Made by a program: the position numbers and the translations under genes. DNA of 64,000 bases from Pipra filicauda (lineage: Eukaryota; Chordata; Aves; Passeriformes; Pipridae): the NCBI RefSeq assembly GCF_003945595.2, contig NW_024104898.1:868001-932000 (forward strand). Direction: 5' to 3'. Within the stretch, counting starts at the first letter, position 1. Every line of letters starts with the position of its first letter. Below, piece after piece: positions 60,201 through 64,000 of this stretch. The notes beneath the pieces were generated by a model. It was given only the letters and a program-made list of their open reading frames with translations. It was not told the DNA's origin and searched no databases.

Positions 60201-63200
60201 ATGTTTTTGACAGCAGGGGGACACATACAAGCATTCCTGCTTTTGTTTGCTCCTTTCTTACCTGTGGCTTTTGCCAAAAAATTCTCCTTTCTAAGGACCC
60301 ATGAGAGACAAATAATAACCTCCCAATTTCCTATTTATCTTCTCCTCCCTGGACTCCAAGAGGGGCCTCATAGGAAGAAATAACAGCTTTATCTCCAGAG
60401 GGATATCTCTGGAGGGGGATCTTTGACACCCTGTTCCCTCCAGAGACATGGAGAGGCCCTCTGAGTAGTGCAAGTTCTTCAGCTGCTGGTTCTGTTGCTT
60501 ATTCCTTGCCTTCAGTCACCACCTCATGCATTAATTTCCTCTGTTGCAACTCATTTACAGCTGTCTTGTCTTCAGGATGCTCTTTGAGAGGTTTTGTACC
60601 TCCCCAGAACCCTCCTTTCTCCTGCAGCACAGCTCTTCTAGAGTCAGGCTCCCTCCAGGTCCCACTGCTCCAGCATGGTCCCTTATGAGAAACCCACAGG
60701 TTACACAGGCAGGATTAGGATAGAAAGCCCCTGACAGACTTGATTACTCCCTGTTAACCCTTGAGTCAGCAAAGGTAGTGCAGATGGCTCGAGGAGAATG
60801 GGAGTGCAGAGACTTCTATCCTTTCTCTTGTCTTCTGTCAAATAAAAGGGAGATTGGAATTGGGTTTTCTCCATGAAACATAAAGTAAGGTGTCTTTGTG
60901 CCTTAAGAAAGGGACACTCAGGTAATGTGAGGAAGAAAAAAAGCCCAAAATTTTCATATGTACTTTCTTATGCACTCATAAAATCTTAGAAATGGAAAAT
61001 TATGGTCATTGTTTAGTGATTGAGGTTCAGGCAGCAAGCTGAGATCTCAGTCATGGCTGAGATCCCCAGGGGATGGGCACTGCACACATCCCAGGCAGTC
61101 CCTGTTGCAAGAACTGCGATTTACAGTAATGTCTGGTGGGATGTCAGCCTGCTCCATGGCAGAGCTCACATCCATACAGATAAACAATTTTCTCTCCCAA
61201 ACATTGGACTCGACTGCCTATTGAGAACAGTCCATGGCCCATCTTAATGTCCAGACTTGAACTGTGCCCACATAATGCCAGGAAGAGAGTTAGCTGGGCT
61301 CAGCCAAAACCATGCCAGAGGCTGTGCTACCAATTCAGCAGGGTGGGTGACTGTGGTGGGCCTGTACTCAGATGCTATTAGTTTGACCAGTCTAGACACA
61401 GCTGAAGAATACAGTTCCTCCTCCAGGAAAACCACAGCCCAAGGATTGCCAAATAGGCAGAGAAATAAGAACATCAGTTTCTAGCACATTTATTTTACGT
61501 ACAAGTTACTGTGATCCTCTGTGAGCAGCTAGAAGAGATGTGAGGTAAGGCCTCGTAAAAGGCAAAGGGCTTTGCAGGTGACCTTAGGGCCACTGGATTT
61601 AGATCTAGTTACACATATGGAAGATGTCCCAGAAGTGACCTTGGGGAGCTGACAAAGAGAAGCTTGTTGCCTTGGCAGGACAAAAAAACCACAGATGAAA
61701 GAAGCAGTAGATAACAGCAGTCTTGACAAGAAAACATTAAAGTGGACAAGACTGAATTAAACCAGTATTGAAGGTCTTGGTCTTCAAATGACTGATAAGG
61801 GAGAATAATTAAACAGGAACGTGTAAAGAGATGGGAACCATAAAATAATCAAACTTGCAAGTGAGCAGTAACCACTAAAATTAATTACCTTCTTCTGCTC
61901 CAAGACAAGGATTTTAATCTTCTGCTTTCATTTAGTCAGCTTCTGTCTCCACCTTAATGTTATTTTTATATATTACATTTTCCTGAGAATATGGCAGATG
62001 GTGAATATAGCAGATGTAACTTCTATATGTAGTCAGAGAAGCCTCTTGCAGCTGCACAGAACAAATATTAATGTCTCAGATATAACTGTAAAAGGATTTA
62101 ATTCATAGGAAGAAATGGAAATCTGAAATTCGTGCATGTCTGCAGTCCCCTATGTGCTATATTCCAGCTACAGCTGACAGCACTGGTGGGGTGGCCAGAC
62201 CATAGCTGTCTTCTTTGTAAAGAACCTGTAAATTTAACAGCAGCTGGATCCATCCTGTGGCTGACTGGCAAAGGAAGGTGTAGCTGTTGTTTTCTGTAAC
62301 CCCATTTTATGGATCCCTGGTCATGGAGCACGACCTTGTGCTAGGCATGCTGCCACCATTTCAGTCAATCTGTCCACATCCCTACCCAGAAAGGAAGAGA
62401 TCTGAAAAATTTGACCCTCTGGAATATTTCCCTGACTCCCCCTTGATACTGGCACAACTACTGACTGAGCTATATGAAAGGTGTTGGGAAATAAATCCCA
62501 GCCCCTACTCTTAGCTGCATCTAGTGGGGCACTTTCAACACCATTTGGAAGATTTCATTTTAACTGACCTTCAGGCATGACTTATTTTTGTGCTCTGGGT
62601 ATTTTTAAGACGAGCCCAGAGGAACTCCTAAATATCTCACTGGTGAGAGTGGAGGAGGACACATGGTGTTGCTGTTTCCAATACCTCTGAAGGGTCTGGA
62701 AAGTCCCTTTGTGGAGTTTTAAGCTTTAGAGAGAATTTTCTAAATGTAGAAAGCCTGAGGCCTTAAGTTGCCAAAAGACTGAGGGAAAGAGATTAGTTCA
62801 TGGTGTGTAAAACCTACCCTGTCCAACATGGCACAGCTGGTGGCACCCAGCGAGAATCACTGTACTTCAGTGTGTGGTGCACACGTGTTTGCAGAGATAC
62901 AAGGAGTTTGCACATGTTGTTTGTGACCACGCATTGGGGATGAGCAGCTGTATGGGAAGATAGAAAACAGTTGACTTCCCACTTTAAGTACAGTGGAAAG
63001 AAACACACTGTGGCCCAGTGGTGCAACAGCAGGTTTTTTGTTACATCAGGGTCCCTGCATCTCAGATGAGAAGTGACAGCTCCAGGCTGGAAGTGTGACC
63101 GAGCAGCCATGGCTGTGTGTGCTCTAGATCACCTGCCCTTCATCTCTACTTGGCTGGAACAGACTGGCTGGGGAAGCTGCTCTTCACCTCTTCCCAGACG

Positions 63201-64000
63201 GTGTCTCTGTGTGGTTGGCCATCCAGACCGCACGTTGAACAGACACAGAGGCTCACGGGTGCTGAATGTCTTCCGGCAGCCCGCTCCCAGTGGGATTAAG
63301 CTCGGAGCAATTGCATAAGGGAGGGCTACGAGACTGAATGGTTTGGATAGTCTCCAAATCTGACTAGTCTCAAGCTAGTAAGCAAAATAAATATACCCCA
63401 CAAGGCACCCTCTTGGCTTGTTTCTTCCTTGGGAGTAAGGAAAGGATCTGAATCAGGGCTTTGTGCTGCTGGGGCAGGGTATTTAAATGATGTTTCTCCT
63501 CTCGGTTAGATTGCAGGGTCTTAAGCTTCCTCGGAGAAAAAGAAGCAAAATAAAAAAGAAAGACACAGGCTGCTGGGTAAAGAGGTAACTGGTAGTGGCT
63601 ACAGCCTAATTACTGTGTCTGCATATCTAATTAACTTTTTTTCTGAGATGTTTTTTGATTAATCGCTGCTATTACTTGTAAACAATCGTTTTATAAGGTG
63701 TGAAATTCCTATACTACTTCGTTTATCATGATTCCTGACCTTACACCCTAGGAGAAGGGTGTAGTCAGCTTGGCATGAGCAGTCCTGTGCCAGATGCAGT
63801 ATAGTTCATATTCAGAAATGTTATTTACAGAGATGGGAGGGAGGGAGGGGAACAGAGGATCAAGGTCCCAGATAGCCTGGAATGTGCAGGATCAGATATC
63901 TGCATTGGAACACTTACCCCTTATTTCGTGTTTCACAGGATGCCTGACTCTTACAGATCACTTCTCTTTTCAATGAACATGTGCCTACATATAACTGTTT
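51276..64000. other. Intergenic region downstream of TTC27
   Basis: No coding exon, RNA gene or recognisable transposon could be supported in these 12.7 kb. There is a GC-rich patch at about 51405-51605 just after the gene, and moderately GC-rich stretches at 56.7-57.2 kb and 60.1-63.3 kb. By known vertebrate gene order LTBP1 should follow further right, but none of its EGF-like or TB exons is seen. The ORFs here are short and overlap on both strands, as expected by chance. Confidence 0.75.
60393..60414. repeat. Perfect 8-bp hairpin (CTCCAGAG / CTCTGGAG)
   Basis: Two exact 8-base arms flank a 6-base loop. A third related copy (ctccagaga) follows about 25 bases later. It is intergenic, with no known role. 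Confidence 0.7.

Noticed and set aside
51280..64000. Search for LTBP1 exons (cysteine-rich EGF-like or TB domains)
   Set aside because: No cysteine-patterned open frame with splice sites was seen; the gene presumably begins beyond the right edge.

Overview
The window looks like a piece of a bird nuclear genome. It is AT-rich and intron-dominated. It carries 3'-truncated CR1 LINE copies of the avian type, two compact LTR copies, and no SINE that I could recognise. No prokaryotic gene, RNA gene or CRISPR array was found.

The only gene I can support is TTC27 (tetratricopeptide repeat protein 27) on the + strand. Ten coding exons lie between 16993 and 51148. They splice in frame to the C-terminal 432 residues plus the stop codon, about half of the roughly 840-residue vertebrate protein. 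The exons are 16993-17088, 19230-19352, 25571-25798, 31046-31144, 32700-32752, 36749-36914, 42974-43171, 46620-46731, 47328-47428 and 51026-51148. A poly(A) signal follows at 51251. The promoter and N-terminal exons lie off the left edge, and 1-16992 is the right part of a large intron. The encoded segment holds the TPR superhelix (about residues 117-251 of the 432) and a helical C-terminus.

Layout: 1-16992 is intron, with a 567-bp LTR-like element at 15762-16328. The stretch 16993-51148 holds exons and introns. Its CR1 fragments are at 23870-24018 (+), 29795-30060 (-) and 30065-30430 (+), and a 478-bp solo LTR lies antisense in the last intron (50254-50731). From about 51280 to 64000 is intergenic; by known vertebrate synteny (BIRC6-TTC27-LTBP1) LTBP1 is expected further right, but no LTBP1 exon is visible here.

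Most short reading frames in the window are chance ORFs in AT-rich intron sequence. The most interesting unexplained signal is an exon-like 87-bp block at 18256-18342. It has a usable acceptor and keeps the TTC27 frame, and its reading frame can run on to a stop and a poly(A) signal. It matches no part of TTC27 that I know. I found no convincing new biological system.
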